Assembly: GCF_029689945.1 (NCBI RefSeq)
Contig: NZ_CP121451.1
Location: forward strand, 558,001 to 622,000
Source: Paenibacillus amylolyticus
GTDB lineage: Bacteria > Bacillota > Bacilli > Paenibacillales > Paenibacillaceae
Length of the DNA stretch: 64,000 nucleotides
Reading direction: 5' to 3'
Shown: in pieces, positions 1 to 8,706 of the stretch
How positions within the stretch are numbered: position 1 is the stretch's first letter
Layout: every line of letters starts with the position of its first letter
Notes under the pieces: generated by a model
What the model was told of the DNA's origin: nothing
Seen by the model: only the letters and a program-made list of their open reading frames with translations
Databases searched by the model: none
Translations under genes and position numbers: made by a program

Positions 1-889
1 TCGAAGCTGTCATGCGGCGGAATACAACCCGACCGATCCAGCGTGCACTTAGATTGAACGCCAGCACGAGAATGACAAGCACGGCGGATGCCCCTGCTGC
101 CACTTCCTTGGAATCTGGCCCAATGCCTTCACTATTGACCTTCCAGATATGAACGGCAAGTGTCTCTGCCGGACGGAAAGGATTAAGCGGTGATCTCGGA
201 CTCGTCGGATTCCAGTCTGTAAAGTCCAGTGGCGGACTACTCATACCTGCGGTGAACATCAGCGCGGCTGCTTCACCGAAGATCCGGCCCGATGCCAGAA
301 TCGTACCCGTAATCAAGCTCGGCAATGCCACAGGCAGCAGAATGGAAGTGATAATCTTCCACTTGGACAGTCCAAGTGCCAGACCGGCTTCCTTCTGTTC
401 CTTCGGAACAGCCCGGAACGCCTGCTCGGTTGTCCGCACCATCAGTGGCAGGTTAAAGATTGCCAGAGCCAAGGCACCCGAGATCAGGGAGAAACCAAGA
501 CCAAATTGATTGACCAGCAACAATAGACCAAACAAACCGATAACGATGGACGGGAATGAGGACAACACTTCAACAACCAGACGAATGAAGCTGGTAATCT
601 TGCCTGGTTTGGCGTATTCCGCCATATATATTCCGCCGCCCCATCCGAGTGGAATGGTAACGATCAATGTCAGAATAAGCAAGAATACCGAGTTAAAGAG
701 CTGTGGACCAATTCCGCCGCCGCCCTTGAGCAACTGTGGTGCGCTCGTCAGGAAGTTCCAGCTGATATGGCCAATACCTCTATACATGATGAAACCAAGC
801 AGGCCGAGCAATAACATAACAATGAACAGGGCCAGTACAACGATAACGGATGTAGCAATTTTATCTACCGTCTTTGCCTTCATTTTCAT
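1..889 (-). CDS. pstA: Phosphate ABC transporter permease PstA (3' end cut by window)
   Basis: Inner-membrane permease of the high-affinity phosphate importer PstSCAB. Translating the minus strand from ATG at 889 gives about 296 residues, beginning MKMKAKTVDKIAT. There are six hydrophobic segments, and the binding-protein-dependent permease loop reads EAGLALGLSKWKIITSILLP. The family is about 295 aa, so only the last few residues can be missing. The start is fixed by a GAAAGGAG site at about 899-906 and by a 4-base ATGA overlap with the pstC stop, which implies translational coupling. The ATPase gene pstB is expected just beyond the left edge. Confidence 0.93.
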   Translation of the reverse strand, partial: MKMKAKTVDKIATSVIVVLALFIVMLLLGLLGFIMYRGIGHISWNFLTSAPQLLKGGGGIGPQLFNSVFLLILTLIVTIPLGWGGGIYMAEYAKPGKITSFIRLVVEVLSSFPSIVIGLFGLLLLVNQFGLGFSLISGALALAIFNLPLMVRTTEQAFRAVPKEQKEAGLALGLSKWKIITSILLPVALPSLITGTILASGRIFGEAAALMFTAGMSSPPLDFTDWNPTSPRSPLNPFRPAETLAVHIWKVNSEGIGPDSKEVAAGASAVLVILVLAFNLSARWIGRVVFRRMTAS

Positions 890-1793
890 ACCCGGTTTCT
901 CCTTTCAAGCAGGCGAACCAGAATGACGAAGACAAATGTCATCACCAACAGGACAAGCGCCATACTCCACAGTGCATTGTTATGAACGGAACCCATCGTG
1001 GTGTTACCCATGCTGAGCGTAATTACACTTGTTAATGTTGAAGCTGATTCGAGCAAGGATGTTGGCACATGCGGTGCATTACCGATAACCATCTGTACAG
1101 CAAGTGCTTCACCAAAAGCACGAGCCATACCGAGAACGACACCTGTCAACAACGCTGGTAAAGTCGTTGGAATAATGACACGGTAGATGGTTTGCCAACG
1201 CGTGGCACCCAGTGCGTAGGAAGATTCACGCAATCCTTTGGGCAACGCGGACAACGCATCTGCCATGATACTTGTTACCGTAGGAAGAATCATGACCGCG
1301 AGAACAAGACATCCGGCTGCAATCCCGACGCCTGTTCCACCAAAGATACTGCGCAGCAACGGTACGATGACACTCAGACCGATAAATCCGTACACAACGG
1401 ACGGGATTCCGGACAAGAGTTCAATTGCAGGCTGCAATATCTTTTCCCTTTACCGGGGACAATCTCTGTCATGAAGAGTGCTGCACACAAGCCAAGCGGG
1501 CTCGCGATCAATGCTGCAAGCAAGGTTGTAATGAAAGAACCGGTGATGAACGGCAATGCCCCGTAGAAAGCAGGTTCTCCCGTTGGATTCCACGTTTTTC
1601 CACCCAGAAATTCACTTATGCTTATTCCATTTGTGAAAAATGTTGATAGTCCCTTGGACGCTACAAAATAAACAATGGAAAACATGACAACGATCAGGAA
1701 AACGACACAAATCGACGTATAGATCCGTCCCGTCCACTCTTCCCAATAATGTTTCTCTTTTAAGGGCCGGCGCGGTTTCAACTTGTTATTCAT
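886..1793 (-). CDS. pstC: Phosphate ABC transporter permease PstC (frameshifted)
   Basis: Second permease of the Pst importer. The start at 1793 (MNNKLKPRR) is preceded by GAAGGGGGA at good spacing; an upstream ATG at 1829 lacks such a site. The N-terminal half ends ALFMTEIVPGKGKR and the C-terminal half resumes ILQPAIELLSGIPSVVYGF in another frame. The PstC family reads straight through this motif, so one base is missing near 1437, after an A run. The repaired length is about 302 aa, normal for the family. The permease loop ESSYALGATRWQTIYRVIIP is present. It probably encodes a working protein with a sequence error. Confidence 0.92.
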
Positions 1794-1883
1794 TACCGTT
1801 CCCCCTTCGGTCTGTTCCATAACAACCATCCTTCTATAGTAGAATTAATGCAAAATATGGGATTATTTCAGAGCAAACCGCGT

Positions 1884-1912
1884 AAAGAGGCGGGACCTAA
1901 GTCCGCCTCTTT
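1884..1912 (-). terminator. Hairpin between pstS and pstC
   Basis: Inverted repeat AAAGAGGCGG/CCGCCTCTTT with a short loop lies in the 142-bp gap between pstS and pstC. It has no long T run on either side. An attenuator that lets much of the transcript stop after pstS would fit the usual excess of binding protein over permease. That role is inferred. Confidence 0.6.
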
Positions 1913-1935
1913 CGCTGTATGCGCAAGTTCAAAGA

Positions 1936-2862
1936 TTACTCAACCACATTACCTGCTGCATCGCGTTTTACTTTCATACCTGACATTGGAATGTATCCAA
2001 GCTCAGTCACGTCATTTTGTTGAACTTCGTCACTCAGGATGTAGTCCAGGAATGCTTTTGTTGCTGCATCCGGCTCACCTTTGGTGTACATATGCTCGTA
2101 AGCCCACACTGGATAAGTTCCTGCTTCTACGTTCTCCACAGTTGCTTCGACACCTTCGTATTTCAACACTTGCAAGCTGTCATCCAAGTAAGACAGGGCA
2201 AGGTAACCAATAGCACCTGGCGTTTCAGCTACCAATTTTTTAACGTTACCAGAAGAATCTTCTTGAATCGAACCTTGGATATCGTCCATTTTTGCACCCA
2301 ATGCATATTTCTCGAACGTTGCACGAGTACCGGAGCTGCTCGGACGGTTTACAATAACGATTGCTTGATCCGCGCCACCAACGTCTTTCCAGTTCGTTAC
2401 TTTACCGGAGAAAATGTCGACCAGTTGTTGCTTCGTCAAACCTTCTACACCTGCATCTTTGTTGCTCACTGGCGCCATAGCGACTACAGCTACCTGATGG
2501 TCAACCAGTTCTTTTACTTTGGCTTCGTCCTCCAGCTTCTCTTCTGCAAATACATCAGAGTTACCGATTGTAGCTTGTCCGTCAGATACTTGTGTCAAAC
2601 CAGTACCACTACCGCCACCTTGAACTTGAACCGTTACGTTCTTATATTCATCAACTGCCATAAATTTCTGTCCAGCTTGTTCTACCAGAGGTAGCAATGC
2701 AGTCGATCCGACTGCCAGAATGTTACCGCTAAGCTCAGTAGCAGCTTCTCCTGATCCATTGCTTGCGGCACCCTCTGTACCAGCGTCATTTTTCGATCCG
2801 CATGCTGCGAGTACCAGTACGAACGTTAAGGTCATCAAAATAAACGGCAACTTTTTAAACAT
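1936..2862 (-). CDS. pstS: Phosphate-binding lipoprotein PstS
   Basis: Periplasmic-type phosphate receptor anchored as a lipoprotein; it delivers phosphate to PstCA. The signal peptide MFKKLPFILMTLTFVLVLAA ends at a lipobox cysteine (residue 21), followed by a Gly/Ser/Glu-rich linker. PBP-like phosphate-binding features include GSTALLPLVEQAG, GGGSGTGL and NRPSSSGTRATFEKYAL. The 308 aa length is typical. A GGGGGAGGA ribosome site precedes ATG at 2862. It is the first gene of the pstSCA(B) operon, with a PhoP-type box about 110 bp upstream. Confidence 0.95.
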   Translation of the reverse strand: MFKKLPFILMTLTFVLVLAACGSKNDAGTEGAASNGSGEAATELSGNILAVGSTALLPLVEQAGQKFMAVDEYKNVTVQVQGGGSGTGLTQVSDGQATIGNSDVFAEEKLEDEAKVKELVDHQVAVVAMAPVSNKDAGVEGLTKQQLVDIFSGKVTNWKDVGGADQAIVIVNRPSSSGTRATFEKYALGAKMDDIQGSIQEDSSGNVKKLVAETPGAIGYLALSYLDDSLQVLKYEGVEATVENVEAGTYPVWAYEHMYTKGEPDAATKAFLDYILSDEVQQNDVTELGYIPMSGMKVKRDAAGNVVE

Positions 2863-2970
2863 GTTTTGTTTTCCTCCCCCAATGTAGTGATGGCGTTTTG
2901 TGAATTTGTTTGTTCACCATCAACTCTTTAATCATTGTAGTTTCGGTATGTCATCTTAAAATCAGTGTTT

Positions 2971-2987
2971 TGTAAACGCAATGTTAA
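2971..2987 (-). promoter_or_regulatory. Candidate PhoP box upstream of pstS
   Basis: Reading the minus strand toward pstS: TTAACA (2987-2982), 5 bases, TTTACA (2976-2971). This is the TT(A/T/C)ACA-N5-TT(A/T/C)ACA direct repeat bound by PhoP in Bacillus. A weaker ATGACA lies at the next-but-one phase (2954-2949). Position upstream of pstS supports phosphate-starvation control. Confidence 0.7.
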
Positions 2988-3010
2988 AAATATCGGCTGG
3001 ATATTGAAAT

Positions 3011-3192
3011 TTATCTGAGACAAGTTGCGCTGAAGTGGCCGCTTCGGGAACGGACGTTGTTTCAATCGCTGTTATCCCCGGATTTATATGATTTAATTTT
3101 TCAAAGGAATACATCCGGGGATAAGGCGAACGCTTCGCTTTTCCACAATCGTTCCGTTCCCTGCGCTACGTCAGCGCTCGATGTATCTCAGG
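3011..3192. repeat. Family A' repeat, copy A1
   Basis: About 180 bp of imperfect inverted repeat with no coding potential. The centre has TTATCCCCGGAT facing ATCCGGGGATAA across an AT-rich loop, followed by GGCGAACGCTTCGCTT. The outer arms (GGGAACGG near 3045 and its complement near 3160; CTGAGA near both ends) differ from those of the main MITE family, so this belongs to the same older subfamily as the outer copies at 11882 and 53590. Confidence 0.75.
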
Positions 3193-3221
3193 CATATCAA
3201 TGATCTGCCTGGCTAGTATGC

Positions 3222-3270
3222 AAAAAGAGGATGTCCCATACGTCATGAATATGACGGGGACATCCTCATT
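3222..3270 (-). terminator. Strong hairpin with T run on minus strand
   Basis: GAGGATGTCCC (3227-3237) pairs with GGGACATCCTC (3257-3267), with an inner CGTCAT/ATGACG stem. On the minus strand it is followed by TTTTT. It may stop read-through from arsB into the pst region. Confidence 0.65.
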
Positions 3271-3281
3271 TCGTGTTATTG

Positions 3282-3474
3282 TAATGAACCTGACACACGC
3301 TATTCGCTCCCATTTGCCCAGATCTGAAAACTAAGGAATCTCAGACACGTTATTTCGTCCATTTAGTTGATTTTTTAGGTTTAGAAGTCCTTTTATGACG
3401 AAATAGCGTTACTGAGGTTCGTTAAATCTCGCAACCGTTGATGATCCGCCTTTTAAGGTGCGATAGGTTCATTA
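3282..3474. repeat. Family B 194-bp repeat, copy B1
   Basis: Non-coding element bounded by TAATGAACCT and its complement AGGTTCATTA, with an inner AAGGAATCTCAGACACGTTATT unit facing AATAGCGTTACTGAGGTTCGTT. It is laid out like the copies at 24687 and 37932: two similar units in one orientation followed by two in the opposite orientation. It is flanked by hairpins and contains no gene. Confidence 0.75.
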
Positions 3475-3593
3475 GCGCTTGGAGCGAAGCAGAATTCCTT
3501 TTGAGACAGCCCTTTATGTAATTGGTTAGGTGCATAATAGAAATCGAGAATTTTCATTCCTTCTATAGAAGAAACAGAAGAGGAACAAAAAAA

Positions 3594-3640
3594 CTGCCTC
3601 GCTGCCAGTGCTTAGCACCAGCTGGAGAGCAGCCTTTTAT
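3594..3640 (-). terminator. Terminator of arsB
   Basis: On the minus strand, GCTGGTGC-TAA-GCACTGGC forms a stem with two G-T pairs, extended by an outer CTGC/GCAG and followed by TTTTTTT. It lies about 50 bp after the arsB stop. Confidence 0.75.
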
Positions 3641-3688
3641 AATACATTGAATGATTATTAGATGTTCCTATTGTAAAAACTAATTTTA

Positions 3689-4980
3689 CTAACCCAGAAT
3701 CCATAACCATAACGCCAACCCGGCTAGGGTAATGAACAAGGTGGGAATGGTCAGAATGATGCCAGCCTTGAAATAATACCCCCATGTAATCTTCACACCT
3801 TTGCGGGATAACACATGCAGCCACAGCAGTGTGGCAAGCGACCCAATCGGAGTCATTTTGGGACCCAGATCAGAACCAATGACATTGGCATAGATCAATG
3901 CTTCTTGAATAAGCCCTTCGGTGTGCGCACCCTGGATGGCTAATAGGTTAATCAAAACGGTCGGCAGGTTGTTCATCACGGATGACAATACTGCCGCGAT
4001 GATTCCCATGCCGAGCGAAGCAGCCAGCAGACCATGCTCTGCTATGGCATCCAGCCAGCGACTCAGATGATCTGTCAATCCTGCATTACGCAGTCCATAT
4101 ACGACGATATACATGCCCACCGAGAACACTACAATCGACCACGGTGCTTCCTTGATTACCCGTTTGAGATCAACAGCCTCGCTCTTGCGCGCCAGCACAG
4201 CGAACAGCAACGCCACGGAGCCAACGATAACCGATACGGGAATCGGGAGAAACTCACTGGATGCGTATGCTACCAGTAACAGCCCCAGCATGTACCAGGC
4301 GATCCGGAACATCCGTGGATCACGTATTGCTTCCTTCGGATCGCGTGCCGCGGAGATATCGTAGCGACGGGGTATGCTTTTGCAATAGAACAAAAACAGC
4401 ATTCCCGTACTCGCTGCGATCGAGAACAGATTCGGCACAACCATGCGCACCGCATATTCCACAAATGTAATTCCAAAGAAATCAGCAGACACAATGTTGA
4501 CCAGATTGCTGACGACCAGCGGCAACGATGTGGTATCCGCGATAAATCCACTCGCCATCACAAAAGCCAGCACCATGCGCTCATCGAACTTCAACGCACG
4601 CACCATTGCGAGCACAATTGGCGTCAGAATGAGCGCTGCACCATCATTTGCGAACAAAGCAGACACCGCAGCCCCTAGCAAAATGGAGTAAAAAACAGTC
4701 TGCGACCGTCCCCTCCGGCCAGCCTCGCCATATGGAGAGCTGCCCATTCGAAGAATCCCGTCTCGTCCAGAATTAGAGAAATCATAATGATGCCCACAAA
4801 GGCCAGCGTTGCATTCCATACAATGGATGCCACATCCGAAGCATCGTTCAAGCTCACAACCCCGCACAATAGGGCAAGCAACGCACCACCCGAGGCAGTC
4901 CAACCGATGCCCAATCCACGAGGTTGCCAGATCACCAAGGTGATCGTTACTACAAAAATTAATATTGCTACGTATACCAT
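3689..4980 (-). CDS. arsB: Arsenical pump membrane protein ArsB (frameshifted)
   Basis: Polytopic arsenite/antimonite efflux permease of the ArsB/NhaD (ion transporter) superfamily. Start ATG at 4980 ([22 protein letters not shown]). The N-terminal part runs to GGDGRRLFF; the rest resumes [20 protein letters not shown] in another frame. One T is missing from the run at 4690-4695 (seen as A6 on the plus strand). The repaired protein is about 430 aa with 10-12 membrane spans, and the conserved [19 protein letters not shown] and [10 protein letters not shown] segments are intact. It has its own terminator. No arsR or arsC gene is adjacent, so arsenite as the substrate rests on family resemblance. 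Confidence 0.88.
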
Positions 4981-5162
4981 AGTGCCTCCTGCTGTACCCT
5001 GTCTCGATATACTCTATCGTTCACTTCATCATTATATTGTAAGATTACACCGCATGATGCGCGGAAGAACCAGACGATATATTTATACAGGGCCGCAGGA
5101 GCAATGTCTATCTTTATTTTCTTCTATTCAAAAAAGCGTGGTAAATCATGGTGGTCTGCGTC

Positions 5163-7258
5163 TTAGGATTTATCATTTTCCTTATCCTTCGGTGTATCCT
5201 CCACCATCTTGAACATGCCAAGCAATCCCTGCAATTGTTCTGCCATACTGTTCAGATGTGCAGACGATGATGCAATCTCCTCTACTGATGCCAGTTGTTC
5301 TTGCGAAGATGCAGATACGGATTCCGTATTTGCAGCCGACTCCTGGGTCACGTTCGAGATATCGTTCATTGCCTTCGCAACGCGGGATGCACCGTTCTCC
5401 AGCTGCTTCGTTGTTTCGGACAAGTCATCCAAGGTATGCACGGCATCTTCCACCGCCTCCCGAATCTGGGCAAATGATTGTCCTGACGTGTTCACGGCCT
5501 GAATCCCTTCTCCCACCCGAGTCTGGGCGGCATTCATGGCGATTAGAGCGGCATCCATATCTTGACGGATATTGTGAACCACCTCACCGATCTGCGCTGC
5601 CGAGCTTCCGGATTCTTCTGCCAGTTTACGTACTTCTCCCGCTACGACGGCAAAACCACGACCGGCATCCCCCGCTCTAGCCGCTTCAATGGAAGCATTC
5701 AATGCAAGCATGTTGGTTTGTTTCGAGATGGAGGCAATGACATCAACCATGCTGCCGATCTCTACCGAACGGGCATTCAGAGACTGAACCACCGCTCCCA
5801 GCTGCTCCACCGTTTCCTGGATGCTGTTCATCTGCTCCACAGCCTGTCCGGCTCGCCATTACCAGAAGAAGCAGCACCAGATGTATTCCGCATATTGGCC
5901 GTGATTGATTGCACACGCTCTGACATCATGCGAACATCTTCGGCCATTCGGCTCATCTGTCCAGATCCGTCTTTTACGCTGTTCACTTGCTGCTCCGCAC
6001 CTTCGGCCAGCTCCTGAATAGCCAATGTTGAATGTTCAATCGCTTTGGTCGTTTGCTCTGCACTGGCAGACAATTCTTGAGAAGAAGCAGATACCTGCTC
6101 TGTCGTTTCCTGTACACCAAGAATCATCATCCGCAGGTTATCCACCATGCGCTCGAAATACTTCGCCAGATCACCAACTTCATCTTTACGGCCTGTTTCC
6201 ATTTTCACGGTCAAGTCGCCTTTACTCACCGCTCTGGCCGATTCCTGAAGTCGTTTAATCGGACGAAGCATGGATCGTGTGAACCAGATAATAAAGATGA
6301 GCGTAAGGAACGTGGCCGCCAGAATCACGATCAAGGTAATCATGCGAATATCCTTACTCGCATTGGTTATCTCACTTTTGAACATCGTTCCGGCTATTTT
6401 CCAACCTGTTGCTTCATTTGTATTAAAAATCATCATTTTCGGTTGCTCATTGAACACGTAATCGAATTGTCCTTCCTGACTCTCGTACATTTCATCCAGC
6501 GATCCGCTTGTTTCCTGTGTACCTGGCTCTACGACAGGGGATACCACATAATTTTTGTTTGCATCCAAAATAATCACGTAGCCTTCTTTACCCACCTTAA
6601 TGGATGCCTGCTCTTGCAGATCTGTCAGATCCAGAGACAAACCAACAACACCCGATTGGTCTTTTAATGTTTTGGAGATAAATACAACGGCAACGCCATC
6701 CGTATTCACGGATACAGCTGATACGACAGCGGTACCTGGTTTCTGCATCGCAAGTGTATACCACTCCCGCTCCCTGGGATCATATGCATCTCCCCGTGTG
6801 CTGCTCGCTGTGGGTTTGCCTCGAACCATGACTCCGTCGGTTGTTCCCACAAAAATGTTCATGGCATCCGGATGTAATCCCAGATACTGCTCCAGTTTCA
6901 TTTGAATCTCTGTACTATCGTTTTCCCCTTTAATCAGGGTCGGATCAAGCGCATCCGCAAAATAATTAATATCATGAATCTTGTAATTTACCTGGCTTTC
7001 TACAATAGTATTGGCAGTGTTCACACTTTGCTTCGCACTATCCACCAATTGTCCTTGTACGCCACCTTCAGCCATCGTTAGTGTGATTAAGCCGATTGCC
7101 AAGCTTGGCAGGAGCAGAACGGCCAGGAAGGAGACCAATAGTTTGTTCCTTATGTTCCAGACGAAACCTTTCTTTTTCTTCTTCTTTTTATTCTGATTAT
7201 GTTTGGGTTTGGCTGGTTTCGTTGCTTTCATTACTTTGTTATCCTGAGTTTCACTCAT
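5163..7258 (-). CDS. Methyl-accepting chemotaxis protein with dCache sensor (frameshifted)
   Basis: Transmembrane chemoreceptor that signals to CheA/CheW. In order: a lysine-rich cytoplasmic start (seven lysines near residues 24-30), TM1 about 38-60, an extracellular double-Cache domain about 65-300 with a DPREREWY motif typical of dCache sensors, TM2 about 306-328, HAMP about 328-380, then a coiled signalling domain whose hairpin tip reads [20 protein letters not shown]. The frame breaks near 5849-5854, after [11 protein letters not shown]; adding one base restores [18 protein letters not shown]. The repaired length is about 698 aa. The ligand is unknown; amino or organic acids are common for this fold. 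Confidence 0.92.
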
Positions 7259-7385
7259 CTCTTTATCCCCCTCTAATTGTAAAAATGCCTCTTTCTTTTT
7301 ATGTATGTAACAATCTATAAGGCTTATCTATATATATCGGCTAAATGAGGGGATTTATTTGAGAGAAAAATGTACAGGCACGCCA

Positions 7386-7413
7386 AACAAGCCACCTCTG
7401 ATCAGAAGTGACT
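7386..7413 (-). terminator. Terminator-like hairpin after EAL gene
   Basis: Near-perfect palindrome centred on TGATCA, with arms AAGTCACTTC and GAGGTGGCTT, starting about 20 bp after the EAL gene stop. Few T residues follow. Confidence 0.5.
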
Positions 7414-7431
7414 TGTACAGGGTACGTATTC

Positions 7432-8490
7432 CTAATTATTCCATGAATTAGACGAAGTGTTGGAGTATGGATCACCTGGAGGTTGTGCCGATGGTTTACC
7501 AAAATAGTAACCCTGTGCAAGCTCAATACCTATGGAACGACAGAAATCAAACTCCTCCATTCGTTCGATTCCTTCGGCAAGGACTTGACCTCCAAATCGA
7601 CTCGACATCTCAACAATATGAAGAATTTTCTGTTGTTTGGCCGAATCCTGATCACAGCGGTCAATAAGACTTCGATCTATCTTGACAAAATCAGGTTCTA
7701 ACCGGTTCATCAACTCTATTGTCGAGTATCCGGAACCGACATCATCCAGTGCAACCGACATTCCACGGGAACGATATACCTCAAATATCTGCTGCAAGAT
7801 GGGCATATGCTGAATCTGTTCTGTTTCCACGACTTCAAACACAAAATCTTTAGGGTCAAGCGCAAGACGTTCAATCGCTTCAAACGTATGTGTCAGACAA
7901 TATTCGGGATTATATATGGAGGAAGGCAGGAAATTTACGAAGCGTTTGACACCTTGCGGCAGAAAAACGGCACTGGTCTCAATAGCAGTAATGCGCGCCA
8001 TTCGATCCAGAAAAGAATGTAGTCCGGTCTCACGCGCAACTTCAAATAATTCATAGGAACTGAAGGATCTTCCATTCTCGGCAGGACGAAGCAAAAACTC
8101 ATATCCGATAATCTGCTCCGATGCATCCACGATCGGCTGCATATGACTGGTGAATTGGTGCTCCAGAATAATGGAAACAAGCTCTGCATGCTTGAAACGG
8201 GACTCCTGCATGGTAAGACTAATCCAGCTCTCTTCATTCGCCTGTTCGTATAAAGGCATGATCTGAACGGTTAGGGAATCACGTAATGTTGGATTTATCT
8301 CGCCGATCTCTTCAATGAAGCTCTGAACCGCCTCAGGATTCGAATAGTGCATCCACATCATGTCATCCGACGTCTCGATAAGTCTTCCCGGCGTTTGCAG
8401 CGCTTCCAGCAAAGCGGGGGAAATGGGACGCAGGTACAAAGTACCTTGGCCCTCTATAGGATAGATTGGACTGCAGCCACTGCAATTCAT
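7432..8490 (-). CDS. EAL-domain cyclic-di-GMP phosphodiesterase
   Basis: Cytosolic enzyme predicted to hydrolyse cyclic di-GMP to pGpG. The key EAL-family positions are all visible: E of YEFLLRP, N of VNFLPSS, E of FEVVETE, the DD pair of ALDDVGSGYS, K of VKIDRSLI, E of LAEGIE and Q of AQGYYFGKP. This suggests an active enzyme. The N-terminal about 110 residues hold a Cys pair (MNCSGCSPI) and an unassigned region. Start ATG at 8490 is chosen because AAGGGGG precedes it; a TTG 18 bases upstream would put that site inside the gene. It has no membrane segment and is 352 aa. Confidence 0.9.
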   Translation of the reverse strand: MNCSGCSPIYPIEGQGTLYLRPISPALLEALQTPGRLIETSDDMMWMHYSNPEAVQSFIEEIGEINPTLRDSLTVQIMPLYEQANEESWISLTMQESRFKHAELVSIILEHQFTSHMQPIVDASEQIIGYEFLLRPAENGRSFSSYELFEVARETGLHSFLDRMARITAIETSAVFLPQGVKRFVNFLPSSIYNPEYCLTHTFEAIERLALDPKDFVFEVVETEQIQHMPILQQIFEVYRSRGMSVALDDVGSGYSTIELMNRLEPDFVKIDRSLIDRCDQDSAKQQKILHIVEMSSRFGGQVLAEGIERMEEFDFCRSIGIELAQGYYFGKPSAQPPGDPYSNTSSNSWNN

Positions 8491-8654
8491 GTAGGACCCC
8501 CTTGGCAATTTATGATTCCATGTCCATTAATGTTCACTTGTATATACCCAAAGTTTGTAAATATTATATCATGGGTCTTAAAATTAATCTCTACTGTTTT
8601 GATGACTTCGTATATGACGGCTATTGAAACAAATATATTCAAAATGGCAGAAAA

Positions 8655-8690
8655 AAAGACCGTCAGTCTGATGACTGTCGGTCTCCTCCT
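8655..8690 (-). terminator. Terminator of the nucleotidase gene
   Basis: On the minus strand, GACCGACAGTC and GACTGACGGTC pair around a short loop and are followed by TTTTTTT, about 20 bp after the stop codon. Confidence 0.85.
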
Positions 8691-8706
8691 CACCGCTTAT
8701 TAACCT

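Noticed and set aside
510..926. Plus-strand ORFs of 60-225 aa opposite pst, MCP, copA, GGDEF and other genes
   Set aside because: They are antisense shadows of clear protein-family genes, lack ribosome sites and have low-complexity translations.
3011..3192. Family A/A' repeats as a CRISPR array
   Set aside because: The copies are single, 180-225 bp, palindromic and scattered, with no short direct repeats or regular spacers.
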